DNA of 16,994 nucleotides from CAYLZO01 sp964387775 (GCA_964387775.1 CAYLZO010000105.1:1-16994); one strand, 5' to 3'. Positions 6,055 through 12,468 are shown, counted from the first letter of the stretch. The notes: generated by a model not told the origin, from the sequence alone. Numbers and translations are program-made.

Positions 6055-7932
6055 CTACACCTCGACAGACGCCAGACCCAGCGCCTGCCGCTTGCCCTCG
6101 ATGTGCTGCCGGATGAGGACCGCCGCCTTCTCCGGGTCGGGCTCGACGGCAAACTTGGCGCCGACGACGTCCTCCAGGCCATCGGCCAGGAGGTTGACGA
6201 CGTTGGGGCTGCCAAAGATGGCGGGCTGGACGCCCAGCACGGTATAGATGCCCGAGGCAACGACGTAGGTGCCGATGGACACGGCCTTTTCCGAGTACCA
6301 CTCGGGGGCCGCGCCGGCCAGGGGCAGGTCCTTGATGTCCACGCCCAGGTAGTTGGCCAGGGCGGCGGCCAGGACCAGGATGCGGGTGTTATCCACGCAG
6401 GAGCCAAGGTGCAGAACGGGGGGGATGCCCAGCGCCTGGCAGACGGCCTTGAGGCCCGGCCCGGCCAGCTCGGCGGCCTCGGGCACCATCAGGCCCGCCT
6501 TGCCGTCGGCCACGGCCGCGCAGCCGGTGACGACGACCAGGATGTCGTTCTCGATGAGCCGCCGGGTCAGCGTGGCGTGGCCGTAGTCGTGCTTGATCTT
6601 GGGGTTGTTGCAGCCGACGACGCCCACGGCGCCCCGGATGCTCCCCTCCTTGATGGCGTTGACCAGCGGCTCGGGGCTGCCGCCCAGCGCGCCCAGGATG
6701 GCCTCGATGGAAAAGCCGGCCATCATCTTGACCGGCTCGACCGGGATGCGCGGGCTCCCCACCCGCTTCTCAAAGTTCTCGACGGCCCGCCGGACGATGT
6801 CACGGCCGATGTCGAGCCCCCGGGCCGGATCGAAAGAGATGTGGGTCGCGCCGGTGAACTTGGCCTTGTCAAAGGTCGAGATGACCTCGGTGTGGAAACA
6901 CTTGGCCACATCCACGACGGAGGGCATGATGCACTGGTAGTCGACCAGCATGGCATCGAGCACGCCGGTCATGATGACCAGCTCCTGCATCAGGTGATTG
7001 CCGGCCATGGGAATGCCGCGACGCATCTGGACCTCGTTGCCGGTGCAACACAGGCCCACCAGGTTGATGCCCTTGGCGCCCATCTCCCCGGCCAGGTTCA
7101 GCAGGTCCGGGTCCTGGGCGGCCTGGACGATGACGTCGGACAGCATGGGGTTGTGGCCGTGGAGGGCGATGTTGACCTCGTCTTCTTTGAGGACGCCCAG
7201 GTTCGCCTCCGAGACGTTGGGCGTGGGCGTGCCAAAGAGGACGTCCGAGAGCTCGGTGGCGATCATCGAGCCGCCCCAGCCGTCCGAGAGGCTGGTGCGC
7301 ACGGCGTGGAGCAGGATATTCACATAGTCGTTGTCCACGCCCATGTGGGTGCGATGCAGCACCTCGACGTTCTCGCGGTCGATGCCCCGGGGCGTAATGC
7401 CCAGCTTGTCCCACAACTCCTGGCGGACGCCCGGCACGCGATCGACGAAGGTCAGGCGCTCCTTGCGGGTGCCGAAATCCTCCATCATCTCCCAGGCCAG
7501 GTCCTTGGCGATCTCGGCCGGCTCCTTGCCATCGACCTCGAGGCCGTATTCGCCGGCCAGCCGTTTGAGCTTGTCCGGATCGCTGATCTGGTAGCCCAGC
7601 ATCTCGCCCTTGCCGGTGTGGTACAGGGTCTCCAGGATGTCGCGCCCGTGGTCCGAGTGGGCCGCCGCGCCGGCGGCGATGGTCCGCGCCAGGTTGCGGG
7701 CAACGATGACGTCGGCGTCGGCGCCACAGACGCCCTTCTGCGGGCCGTCGCCAAAGGGGTCGACGCGGCAGGGGCCCATGGCGCAGTTGCGGCAGCTCAG
7801 GCCGAGGGCACAGTAGCCGCACTGGGGCTCCTGGGCCTCCAGGCGATCCCACACCGTCTCGATGTTTTCCTCCTGGGCAAAGCGGATCATCTTTTGGGCA
7901 TCTTGGGCAATGCTCAGTTTCTCGACAGTCAT
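6055..7932 (-). CDS. cooS: Anaerobic Ni-Fe carbon monoxide dehydrogenase catalytic subunit
   Basis: A 625-residue, full-length CooS: CO + H2O to CO2 + 2 e- + 2 H+ at a Ni-Fe-S C-cluster in a cytoplasmic homodimer. By alignment from memory to Carboxydothermus CODH-II, the C-cluster ligands are H260 (LHGHNP), C296 (CCTGNE), C334 (DYQC), C441 (GCNNP), C471 (TGCA) and C512 (GSCVDN). H92/H95 (AAHSDHG) and K549 (SEKAVSIGT) fit the proton-handling residues. B-cluster cysteines are C47, C50, C55 and C69. The D-cluster site reads PQC38GYC41ALGLS46C47: the usual second cysteine of CX7C is Ser46, and C41 makes a CX2C pair instead. The ATG overlaps the cooF stop (ATGA, 7929-7932) and has AAGGAGGG six bases upstream. 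All catalytic residues are intact. No CooC nickel-insertion ATPase, acetyl-CoA synthase or hydrogenase gene is in the window. Confidence 0.97.
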   Translation of the reverse strand: MTVEKLSIAQDAQKMIRFAQEENIETVWDRLEAQEPQCGYCALGLSCRNCAMGPCRVDPFGDGPQKGVCGADADVIVARNLARTIAAGAAAHSDHGRDILETLYHTGKGEMLGYQISDPDKLKRLAGEYGLEVDGKEPAEIAKDLAWEMMEDFGTRKERLTFVDRVPGVRQELWDKLGITPRGIDRENVEVLHRTHMGVDNDYVNILLHAVRTSLSDGWGGSMIATELSDVLFGTPTPNVSEANLGVLKEDEVNIALHGHNPMLSDVIVQAAQDPDLLNLAGEMGAKGINLVGLCCTGNEVQMRRGIPMAGNHLMQELVIMTGVLDAMLVDYQCIMPSVVDVAKCFHTEVISTFDKAKFTGATHISFDPARGLDIGRDIVRRAVENFEKRVGSPRIPVEPVKMMAGFSIEAILGALGGSPEPLVNAIKEGSIRGAVGVVGCNNPKIKHDYGHATLTRRLIENDILVVVTGCAAVADGKAGLMVPEAAELAGPGLKAVCQALGIPPVLHLGSCVDNTRILVLAAALANYLGVDIKDLPLAGAAPEWYSEKAVSIGTYVVASGIYTVLGVQPAIFGSPNVVNLLADGLEDVVGAKFAVEPDPEKAAVLIRQHIEGKRQALGLASVEV

Positions 7933-8564
7933 TCTTTCCCTCCTTGCACTCGATCGTTCACTTGGCCGACGCTCTCGCCCCAGGCCTGCCAGGCTTGATA
8001 GTTGGCCGGGAGCTTGAGCATTTCGGGCTGGATGGCACCGGCGGCCACCGACACCGACTTGGCCAACCGGGCGCTGGCCGTCCTGGCCAGGTCGTTGATG
8101 TCGCCAAAGGCCAGGGCATTCACTTTACAAACCTCGACACAGGCCGGGATGCGCCCCTGGCGCTGGCGGTCGATGCAGTTGTCGCACTTGAGCGCCACCG
8201 TCCGGTCGCGCACCACGACGGCCGACTGGTAGTAGCGGATGACGTCGAAGGGGCAAACCATGGCGCACATGGCGCAGGTAATACATTTGTCGCCGTCGAT
8301 GGTGACGATGTCCAGGTCGGGGTCGCGGACTATGGCCCCGGTGGGGCACACGGCCAGGCAGGGCGCCGGGTCGCAGTGGCGGCATTTGTTGGGAAAGGCC
8401 GAATTCACATAGATGCCGGGCGCGACGTGGATGCGGGGCCGGGGTTTGGGCTGTTCGAACACCGCCTGGTAAAGGTCCTTGCTCTGCGAATGCTCGACGG
8501 CACAGGCCACCTGGCACTGCTGGCAGCCCACGCAGCGCTCGGGATGGACAAACACAGTCTTCAT
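7929..8564 (-). CDS. cooF: Four-cluster [4Fe-4S] ferredoxin-like electron-transfer subunit of CO dehydrogenase
   Basis: A 211-residue polyferredoxin of the CooF/HycB/DmsB type. Sixteen cysteines form four sets: C11, 14, 17, 21; C61, 64, 69, 73; C94, 97, 100, 104; and C127, 130, 142, 146, each fit for one [4Fe-4S] cluster with the usual cross-sharing of cysteines. CxxCPTGAI-type and CxxCPFD contexts are present (AVCPTGAI, MVCPFDVI). It should take electrons from the CooS D-cluster and hand them to the flavoprotein encoded after cooS. The start at 8564 follows GAGGAGG with an eight-base spacer; in-frame upstream codons lack such a site. The stop overlaps the cooS ATG by four bases, so translation is coupled. 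Residues 155-211 past the last cluster are a poorly conserved helical tail. No signal peptide is seen, so it is cytoplasmic. Confidence 0.95.
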   Translation of the reverse strand: MKTVFVHPERCVGCQQCQVACAVEHSQSKDLYQAVFEQPKPRPRIHVAPGIYVNSAFPNKCRHCDPAPCLAVCPTGAIVRDPDLDIVTIDGDKCITCAMCAMVCPFDVIRYYQSAVVVRDRTVALKCDNCIDRQRQGRIPACVEVCKVNALAFGDINDLARTASARLAKSVSVAAGAIQPEMLKLPANYQAWQAWGESVGQVNDRVQGGKE

Positions 8565-8587
8565 ACGAGCCACCTCCTCGTGGAATG

Positions 8588-8619
8588 GCGGGCGGCGAAC
8601 GGGTCGATCATCCGCCCGC
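8588..8619 (-). promoter_or_regulatory. GC-rich hairpin just upstream of cooF
   Basis: GCGGGCGG (8588-8595) and CCGCCCGC (8612-8619) are exact complements around a 16-base loop. In the coo transcript this stem lies between the stop of the leader ORF (8623) and the Shine-Dalgarno of cooF, with no U-tract after it. It could act as an mRNA processing or stability element or, together with the leader ORF, in translation coupling or attenuation. Function is inferred. Confidence 0.35.
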
Positions 8620-8622
8620 TCC

Positions 8623-8763
8623 CTAATCAAAAGCAACGTGCCTGTTCGAAGCCGAGATCACCCCCTTCCCGTCCAGAATGCACCGTGGTTCCAAGAAAAC
8701 AACAAAGCAGCCGCTCATCCCGAGGACACTCCCCCGAAATACGAGATCGGCTGCTGACTTCAT
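8623..8763 (-). CDS. 46-residue leader ORF upstream of cooF
   Basis: A short frame of 46 codons, not similar to any family I recognise. It is supported by a strong Shine-Dalgarno (GAGGAGG, seven bases before the ATG at 8763), a position right after the coo promoter, and a start region that resembles the one before cooF: both read GAGGAGG, a short spacer with TCGTATGAA, and begin Met-Lys. The product starts MKSAADLVFRGSVLG, has a short hydrophobic stretch (residues 18-24, GCFVVFL), two cysteines (19, 28) and ends HVAFD. The frame overlaps a hairpin followed by a T-rich run, which suggests a leader peptide that couples ribosome movement to expression of cooFS. It might instead be a relic of a partly duplicated cooF 5' end, or chance. 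The 58-nt gap to cooF holds another hairpin. Confidence 0.4.
   Translation of the reverse strand: MKSAADLVFRGSVLGMSGCFVVFLEPRCILDGKGVISASNRHVAFD
8706..8755 (-). terminator. Possible attenuator or terminator hairpin in the coo leader
   Basis: On the minus strand AGCAGCCG (8755-8748) pairs exactly with CGGCTGCT (8713-8706), and the stem is followed by a T-rich run (TTTGTTGTTTTCTTGG in part). The loop of 34 bases is long for a Rho-independent terminator, which lowers confidence. It could end transcripts from the upstream GT4 gene or attenuate the coo operon when the leader ORF is not translated. Confidence 0.3.
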
Positions 8764-8772
8764 ACGAACGCC

Positions 8773-8788
8773 TCCTCAACTGTGAGGA
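8773..8788 (-). promoter_or_regulatory. Hairpin that covers the leader-ORF ribosome binding site
   Basis: TCCTCA and TGAGGA form a six-pair stem with a four-base loop. On the minus strand the 3' arm (TGAGGA) contains most of the GAGGAGG Shine-Dalgarno of the leader ORF, so folding would hide the site from the ribosome. This is a plausible on/off point for the coo leader, seen directly as sequence but untested. Confidence 0.35.
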
Positions 8789-8820
8789 TAATCGATTCGG
8801 TTACTCAATCCGACGCAGAT

Positions 8821-8849
8821 ATTGTACCACAGAGGCGCGGACCGCGCAA
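8821..8849 (-). promoter_or_regulatory. Sigma70-type promoter of the coo operon
   Basis: On the minus strand TTGCGC (8849-8844), 17 bases, then TACAAT (8826-8821). The predicted start is near 8814, about 50 nt before the leader ORF. The -35 begins five bases past the stop codon of the GT4 gene (8854-8856), so the coo operon has its own promoter even though both genes face the same way. No CooA-type site (TGTCA-N6-CGACA) was found near it. Confidence 0.55.
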
Positions 8850-8853
8850 GCCG

Positions 8854-9972
8854 CTACAAGAGCCGCTCGTAGAGGGCCAGCGTCTCCCGCGCGGCCTGGT
8901 CCCAGGAGAACTTGGCAGCCTGGGCCAGGCCAAGCTGGCGCATCTCGGCCCGGAGGTCGGCGTCGGTCCAGACCCGGCGGATGGCGTCGGCCATGGCCGT
9001 CACGTCGTAGGGATCAAAGTAGCGGGCCGCACCGCCGCCCATCTCGGGCAAGCTGGAGGCGTGGGAGCAGACCACGGGCGTGCCACAGGCCATCGCCTCC
9101 AGGACCGGCAGCCCCACCCCCTCGTAAACCGAGGGCATGGTCGCCACGGTCGCCGCTCCATACACCGCCGGCAGGTCCGCCTGGGGCACGTAGCCCGGAA
9201 AAACCACCGCGTCGCGCACGTCCAGCTCCTCCAGACGCCGAAAAAAGTCGCCGTAAAGCCAGCCCTTGCCGCCGACGACTACCAGCGGAACCACCAACCC
9301 CTCGTCCCGCAGCAATTGCAGCGCTTCGATCAGGCGGGTCAGGTTCTTGCGCGGCTCGATGGTGCCCACGTGGATGAGATATTCGTCGGGCAGGCCGTAG
9401 CGGCGGCGCGCGGCATCGACCTCTTCGGACGGCAGGGGCTCAAACTCGGGCGAGGCGGCCTCGTACACGACCGTGACCTTGGCCGGGTCCAGACCGTAGT
9501 GAGTCACAATGTCGCGCTTGCTGTGCTCCGAGACGGTGATGATGGCCTCGGCGCGGCGGCAGTAGAGGGGCATCGTGGCGTTGAGATACCAGTAGTTGAG
9601 CGACTTCTGGTGCTGGGGAAAGAGCTTAAAGATCATGTCGTGGACGGTGAGCACCGTGGGCACGCCCCGCAGCGGCGGCAGCAGGTGCTCGGTGGCGTGA
9701 AAGAGCTCGGCGCCGGGCACGAGCCGGTTGAAGCCGATACGCGCCAACTGCCCCAGCCAGACGGCCATGCGCCACGGCTTGTAGCCGGCGCGGACGGTGC
9801 GCCTCGGCACCGAGGCCAGCCCGGCGGGCGGCGTCGTGTCCCGCACCCGGTTGTAGAAAAGTGCGAATCGATCTGGCTGCCGGGCCACCAGCGCCCGGGC
9901 CAGGCTCTCGGCATAGCGGCCGATGCCGGCCTTGGCGTGCACGGCGGATGATACGTCCACATAGATGGGCAT
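8854..9972 (-). CDS. GT4-family glycosyltransferase (GT-B fold)
   Basis: A 372-residue retaining glycosyltransferase of family 4. The N-terminal domain has the acceptor-side AKAGIGRYAESLARAL (13-28) and FHATEHLLPPL (91-101). The C-terminal domain carries HVGTIEPRKNLTRLIEAL (201-218) and the EX7E motif in YEGVGLPVLE (E284 and E292), which binds the nucleotide-sugar diphosphate. It should add a hexose, often mannose, from a nucleotide sugar to a lipid- or glycan-linked acceptor at the inner membrane face. The start at 9972 is chosen for GGGAG seven bases upstream; a longer frame runs into the 7-bp inverted repeat and would only translate the repeat. It diverges from the GT2 gene at 10112, and together they look like an envelope glycan locus. 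Sugar and acceptor cannot be told. Confidence 0.92.
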   Translation of the reverse strand: MPIYVDVSSAVHAKAGIGRYAESLARALVARQPDRFALFYNRVRDTTPPAGLASVPRRTVRAGYKPWRMAVWLGQLARIGFNRLVPGAELFHATEHLLPPLRGVPTVLTVHDMIFKLFPQHQKSLNYWYLNATMPLYCRRAEAIITVSEHSKRDIVTHYGLDPAKVTVVYEAASPEFEPLPSEEVDAARRRYGLPDEYLIHVGTIEPRKNLTRLIEALQLLRDEGLVVPLVVVGGKGWLYGDFFRRLEELDVRDAVVFPGYVPQADLPAVYGAATVATMPSVYEGVGLPVLEAMACGTPVVCSHASSLPEMGGGAARYFDPYDVTAMADAIRRVWTDADLRAEMRQLGLAQAAKFSWDQAARETLALYERLL

Positions 9973-9984
9973 GCTCGTTCTCCC

Positions 9985-10049
9985 GATATTGGATATTGGG
10001 TATTGTAGCACGCCTCTTGGCAGCCAACAAATCCCCAATATCCAATATC
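9985..10049. repeat. Inverted pair of 7-bp tandem arrays in the divergent GT4/GT2 intergenic region
   Basis: GATATTGGATATTGGG (9985-10000) and its exact complement CCCAATATCCAATATC (10034-10049) form a perfect 16-bp inverted repeat with a 33-base centre. Each arm is made of heptads (GATATTG, GATATTG, GGTATTG; CAATATC, CAATATC). The same heptads recur in inverted pairs inside the gene at 12469-14901. Confidence 0.9.
10002..10030 (-). promoter_or_regulatory. Promoter of the GT4 gene, inside the centre of the heptad inverted repeat
   Basis: On the minus strand TTGTTG (10030-10025), 17 bases, then TACAAT (10007-10002), giving a start near 9995 and a leader of about 23 nt ending in the GGGAG ribosome binding site. 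The promoter lies almost wholly between the two repeat arms, so the leader begins with repeat sequence. Confidence 0.4.
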
Positions 10050-10056
10050 CGCTATC

Positions 10057-10085
10057 TTGCACTCCCCCCCCGATTCAGCTATAAT
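10057..10085 (+). promoter_or_regulatory. Sigma70-type promoter of the GT2/GT-C/YfhO operon
   Basis: TTGCAC (10057-10062), 17 bases, then a perfect TATAAT (10080-10085). Start of transcription is predicted near 10092, with AGGAGG at 10101-10106 and the GT2 ATG at 10112, a very short leader. Confidence 0.62.
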
Positions 10086-10111
10086 AGCGCCGACTTGCCA
10101 AGGAGGCGACT

Positions 10112-10801
10112 ATGAAACTGTCGATCATCATACCGGTATTTAACGAGCGCGAGACGCTGCGCGAGATCCTGGAACAGGTGCGCGCCGTCGAACTGGAGGG
10201 CATCGAGAAGGAAATCCTGGCCGTGGACGACGGCTCCACCGACGGCTCCCGCGAGATTTTGGCCGAGGAAGCCGAGGCGGGCGACCTGCGCGTCTTTTAT
10301 CACGACGAGAACCGGGGCAAGGGCACGGCCGTGCGCACGGCCATCGAGCAAGCCACCGGCGACATCATCCTCATCCAGGACGCCGACCTGGAATACGACC
10401 CCCGCGACTATCCCAAGCTGCTCCAGCCCATCCTCGAAGGCCGCGTCGACGTGGTCTATGGCAGCCGCTTTCTCGGCCCGCGCAAGGCCATGCTCTTCTG
10501 GCACATGCTGGGCAACAAGCTGCTGACGCTGACGACCAACGTCCTCTACAACGCCATCCTGAGCGACATGGAGACCTGCTACAAGTGCTTCCGCGCCGAC
10601 GTCATCCGCGACATTCCGCTGCGCTCGCGACGCTTTGAATTCGAGCCCGAGATCACGGCCAAGGTGCTCAAGCGCGGCCACCGCATATTCGAGGTGCCCA
10701 TTGCCTATTATGGCCGCGAGTATCACGAGGGCAAGAAAATCAGTTGGCGCGACGCGCCGATTGCCTTTTGGACCCTGATCAAGTACCGGTTCGTGGATTG
10801 A
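10112..10801 (+). CDS. GT2-family polyprenyl-phosphate glycosyltransferase (dolichol-phosphate mannosyltransferase-like)
   Basis: A 229-residue GT-A enzyme. IIIPVFNERETL (5-16) opens the nucleotide-binding fold, VDDGSTDGS (38-46) is the first acidic motif, NRGKGTAVRTA (67-77) the next, and QDADLEY (89-95) holds the metal-binding DxD. FLGPRKAMLFWHMLGNK and DMETCYKCFRADV are typical of the DPM1-like group. It should transfer a sugar from GDP- or UDP-sugar to a polyprenyl phosphate on the cytoplasmic face. It lacks C-terminal membrane helices, as in DPM1-type soluble or peripheral members. AGGAGG lies five bases before the ATG. The next gene, a GT39-like membrane enzyme, starts 20 bases after the stop; such enzymes use polyprenyl-phosphate sugars, so the two probably form donor and transferase. 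Confidence 0.93.
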   Translation: MKLSIIIPVFNERETLREILEQVRAVELEGIEKEILAVDDGSTDGSREILAEEAEAGDLRVFYHDENRGKGTAVRTAIEQATGDIILIQDADLEYDPRDYPKLLQPILEGRVDVVYGSRFLGPRKAMLFWHMLGNKLLTLTTNVLYNAILSDMETCYKCFRADVIRDIPLRSRRFEFEPEITAKVLKRGHRIFEVPIAYYGREYHEGKKISWRDAPIAFWTLIKYRFVD

Positions 10802-10821
10802 GTCCAGGGACCTTTTCGGCG

Positions 10822-12402
10822 ATGATCCGCCGCCGAGCTTTGTTGCACAGAATCGGCCTGGCCGCCATCCTGCTCCTCGGCCTGGCCCTGCGCCTGGCGC
10901 CCTGGGGCCAGAACCGCTTCCTGGAGGACGAAGCCCTGTACGCCACCTGGGGGTTACAGATCGCCACCGGCGCCGATCCCCTGCTCGACGCCGAGCCGGT
11001 CGACAAGCCGCCGCTGCACGCCTACACCCTGGCCTTGAGTTTCATCCTTTTTTCTTCCCCCCTGCAAGCGGGGCCTATCCTGAGCGGAGTCGAAGGAGGG
11101 ACAGAGGGGGGGCTGGAAACCGCCGCCCGCCTGCCCAGCCTCCTGGCCAGCGTGGTCAGTATCGCCCTGGTCTACGCCCTGGGGCGAGAACTCGCCCCCT
11201 CTCCCCCGGGGGGAGAAGGGAGACCGCGCAGCGGTCGGGGTGAGGGGGGCGCCCTGCTCGCCGCCCTGCTCCTGGCCCTGTCGCCCTTTGACACCCTCTT
11301 TGCCTCTACCGCCTTCACCGACCCGCTGCTGACGGCCTGGGTGCTCGGCGCGCTGCTGGCCGCGGCCCGGGGACGGCTCGGCGCGGCGGGGCTGCTGGCC
11401 GGGCTGGCGGCCGCGACCAAGCAGCAGGGGTTGTTGTTTCTGCCGCTGATCGTCGGCGTGGGGGCGCTAAGAACAGCGAATTCGCGGAATGTACGGATCT
11501 GGCTGCGGTTCGGAGCCGGGTTTGGCCTGATCGCCGCCGCCGTCCTCGGCTGGGACCTGGCCCGCGCCCAGCGCCCCGGCTTTTGGGAGCAGGGCCTCAT
11601 CAGCTACGGCGGCCTGGGCTGGTCCTTCGACTTTGCTCAGGATAAACTCCAGCCGGCAGCCCTGGCCGAGCGCGCCGTGGCGTGGCTGCGGCTGACAGGC
11701 TATTTCTGGGCCTCGCCGTGGTTCAATGGGTTGTTGGTGGTAACTCTGGGTATCTGGCTACTGGGGAGCGGGAAACTGGGAAATTGGGAAATTAGGAATA
11801 TCAACCTGGTGCTAGGACTCTTCATAGGCAGCTTCTTGCTGCTCCACTGGCTGATCGACTTGCAGGTGTGGGACCGCTACTTGCTCGGCCTCGTGCCGTT
11901 GGTGGCACTGCTGGCCGGGCGAGCGCTGGCAGACCTGACAGGTTGCGCGCTGCGAAACCTGTCAGGTCTGCGCCTGGCCGCCGGCCTGGGCCTGGTGCTG
12001 GCGCTGACGCTGACCCAGCCCGTGCTCCAGGCAACACGCAGCGAGATCCCCGTCGGCGGCGACCACGGCGCCTACGATGGCATCGACGACCTGGCCGCCT
12101 ACGTGCGAAACCACGCCCCGCCGGGCGCCGTGCTCTACCACCAGTGGCTGGGCTACCACTACCGCTTCTACCTCTACGAGGCGCCGCTGCGCGTGCACTG
12201 GTATCCGGACGCGGACGATCTGGCCCGCGATGCCACCATCTACCGCCGCGAGCCGCGCTACATTGCCTTCCCCAGCTTCCGGGATGGCACGCCGGCGAGG
12301 GCTGCCCTGGCGGGGGCCGGCGTCAGCCTGACCCCCGTCTCTGAAACGACGCGGCGTGATGGAACCACGTCCTTTCGACTTTACCGCTTGGAAGGGCCGT
12401 GA
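10822..12402 (+). CDS. GT-C membrane glycosyltransferase (GT39/ArnT-like) with several translated repeat inserts
   Basis: A 526-residue multi-helix protein. The first helix (11-28) is followed by LEDEALYATWG (34-44). The acidic pair at 36-37 sits in the first outer loop, as in PMT/ArnT enzymes that take a sugar from a polyprenyl phosphate. KPPLHAY (62-68) and AATKQQGLLFLPLI (197-210) are further family signs. The soluble C-terminal part (about 405-526) lies outside. Five stretches look foreign and coincide with nucleotide repeats: residues 84-97, 123-143, 268-275, 314-326 and 370-384. None breaks the frame. The start at 10822 is chosen as the first ATG before the helix; only a weak AGGGA lies upstream. 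It follows the GT2 gene by 20 bases and is cotranscribed. Whether the protein still works with these inserts is unknown. Confidence 0.85.
   Translation: MIRRRALLHRIGLAAILLLGLALRLAPWGQNRFLEDEALYATWGLQIATGADPLLDAEPVDKPPLHAYTLALSFILFSSPLQAGPILSGVEGGTEGGLETAARLPSLLASVVSIALVYALGRELAPSPPGGEGRPRSGRGEGGALLAALLLALSPFDTLFASTAFTDPLLTAWVLGALLAAARGRLGAAGLLAGLAAATKQQGLLFLPLIVGVGALRTANSRNVRIWLRFGAGFGLIAAAVLGWDLARAQRPGFWEQGLISYGGLGWSFDFAQDKLQPAALAERAVAWLRLTGYFWASPWFNGLLVVTLGIWLLGSGKLGNWEIRNINLVLGLFIGSFLLLHWLIDLQVWDRYLLGLVPLVALLAGRALADLTGCALRNLSGLRLAAGLGLVLALTLTQPVLQATRSEIPVGGDHGAYDGIDDLAAYVRNHAPPGAVLYHQWLGYHYRFYLYEAPLRVHWYPDADDLARDATIYRREPRYIAFPSFRDGTPARAALAGAGVSLTPVSETTRRDGTTSFRLYRLEGP
11078..11097 (+). repeat. 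TCCTGAGCGGAGTCGAAGGA element inside the GT39-like gene
   Basis: A 20-base element read in frame as ILSGVEG. It is the reverse complement, at 18 of 20 positions, of the element at 11623-11642 in the same gene. It sits within a longer C-run/G-run inverted arrangement (11057-11112). Confidence 0.75.
11195..11249 (+). repeat. CCCCTCTCCCC..GGGTGAGGGGG element, copy 1
   Basis: The left edge CCCCTCTCCCCCGGGGGGAG and right edge GGGGTGAGGGGGG flank a small hairpin GACCGC-gca-GCGGTC (11222-11236). It is translated as PSPPGGEG...GRGEGG at residues 126-143 of the GT39-like protein. Two further copies lie at 12855-12917 and 16099-16190, in the same orientation. Confidence 0.8.
11623..11642 (-). repeat. 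Inverted copy of the TCCTGAGC..GAAGGA element
   Basis: TCCTTCGACTTTGCTCAGGA is the reverse complement of the 11078-11097 element with two mismatches. Here it is read as SFDFAQD (residues 268-274), a different frame and strand from the other copy, yet again without interrupting the gene. Confidence 0.8.
11770..11801 (+). repeat. 8-bp tandem array inside the GT39-like gene
   Basis: GGGAAACT, GGGAAATT, GGGAAATT, AGGAATAT follow one another, an AT-rich patch in a GC-rich gene, translated as GKLGNWEIRNI. It lies in a loop between two predicted membrane helices. Confidence 0.7.
11929..11971. repeat. Perfect 16-bp inverted repeat inside the GT39-like gene
   Basis: GCAGACCTGACAGGTT (11929-11944) and AACCTGTCAGGTCTGC (11956-11971) are exact complements around an 11-base spacer. 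It is translated as ADLTGCALRNLSGLR just after a membrane helix. The stem is strong enough to stall or end transcription unless it is translated. Confidence 0.9.
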
Positions 12403-12412
12403 CGTGAGGCAT

Positions 12413-12433
12413 ATTGCGTATTGCGTATTGCGT
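12413..12433 (+). repeat. Exact 7-bp tandem repeat ATTGCGT x3
   Basis: Three identical ATTGCGT units fill the 66-base spacer between the GT39-like gene and the next gene, beginning 10 bases after the stop. The rest of the spacer holds GAGGG at 12461-12465, a weak ribosome binding site. Confidence 0.9.
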
Positions 12434-12468
12434 ATGCCCGGCGCCCTGCCTTTCGCTACTGAGGGACG

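Noticed and set aside
5942..6301. N-terminal extension of the oxidoreductase reaching into cooS
   Set aside because: The extension translates the repeat array and cooS sequence; the ATG at 5941 begins the FAD-binding fold directly and has an AAGGAGG site.
6046..7998. Long + strand open frame of 650 codons antisense to cooS
   Set aside because: It is a GC-rich shadow of cooS: the opposite strand has all catalytic motifs, a strong ribosome binding site and operon overlap, while this frame shows only low-complexity His/Asp/Gly-rich sequence.
8765..8853. CooA or FNR/CRP operator in the coo promoter region
   Set aside because: No TGTCA-N6-CGACA and no TTGAT-N4-ATCAA; only weak half-matches such as TTGAG and CTCAC with the wrong spacing.
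7944..9377. + strand frame of 477 codons across cooF, the coo leader and the GT4 end
   Set aside because: Antisense to two clear genes, Arg/Pro-rich and without domain signs.
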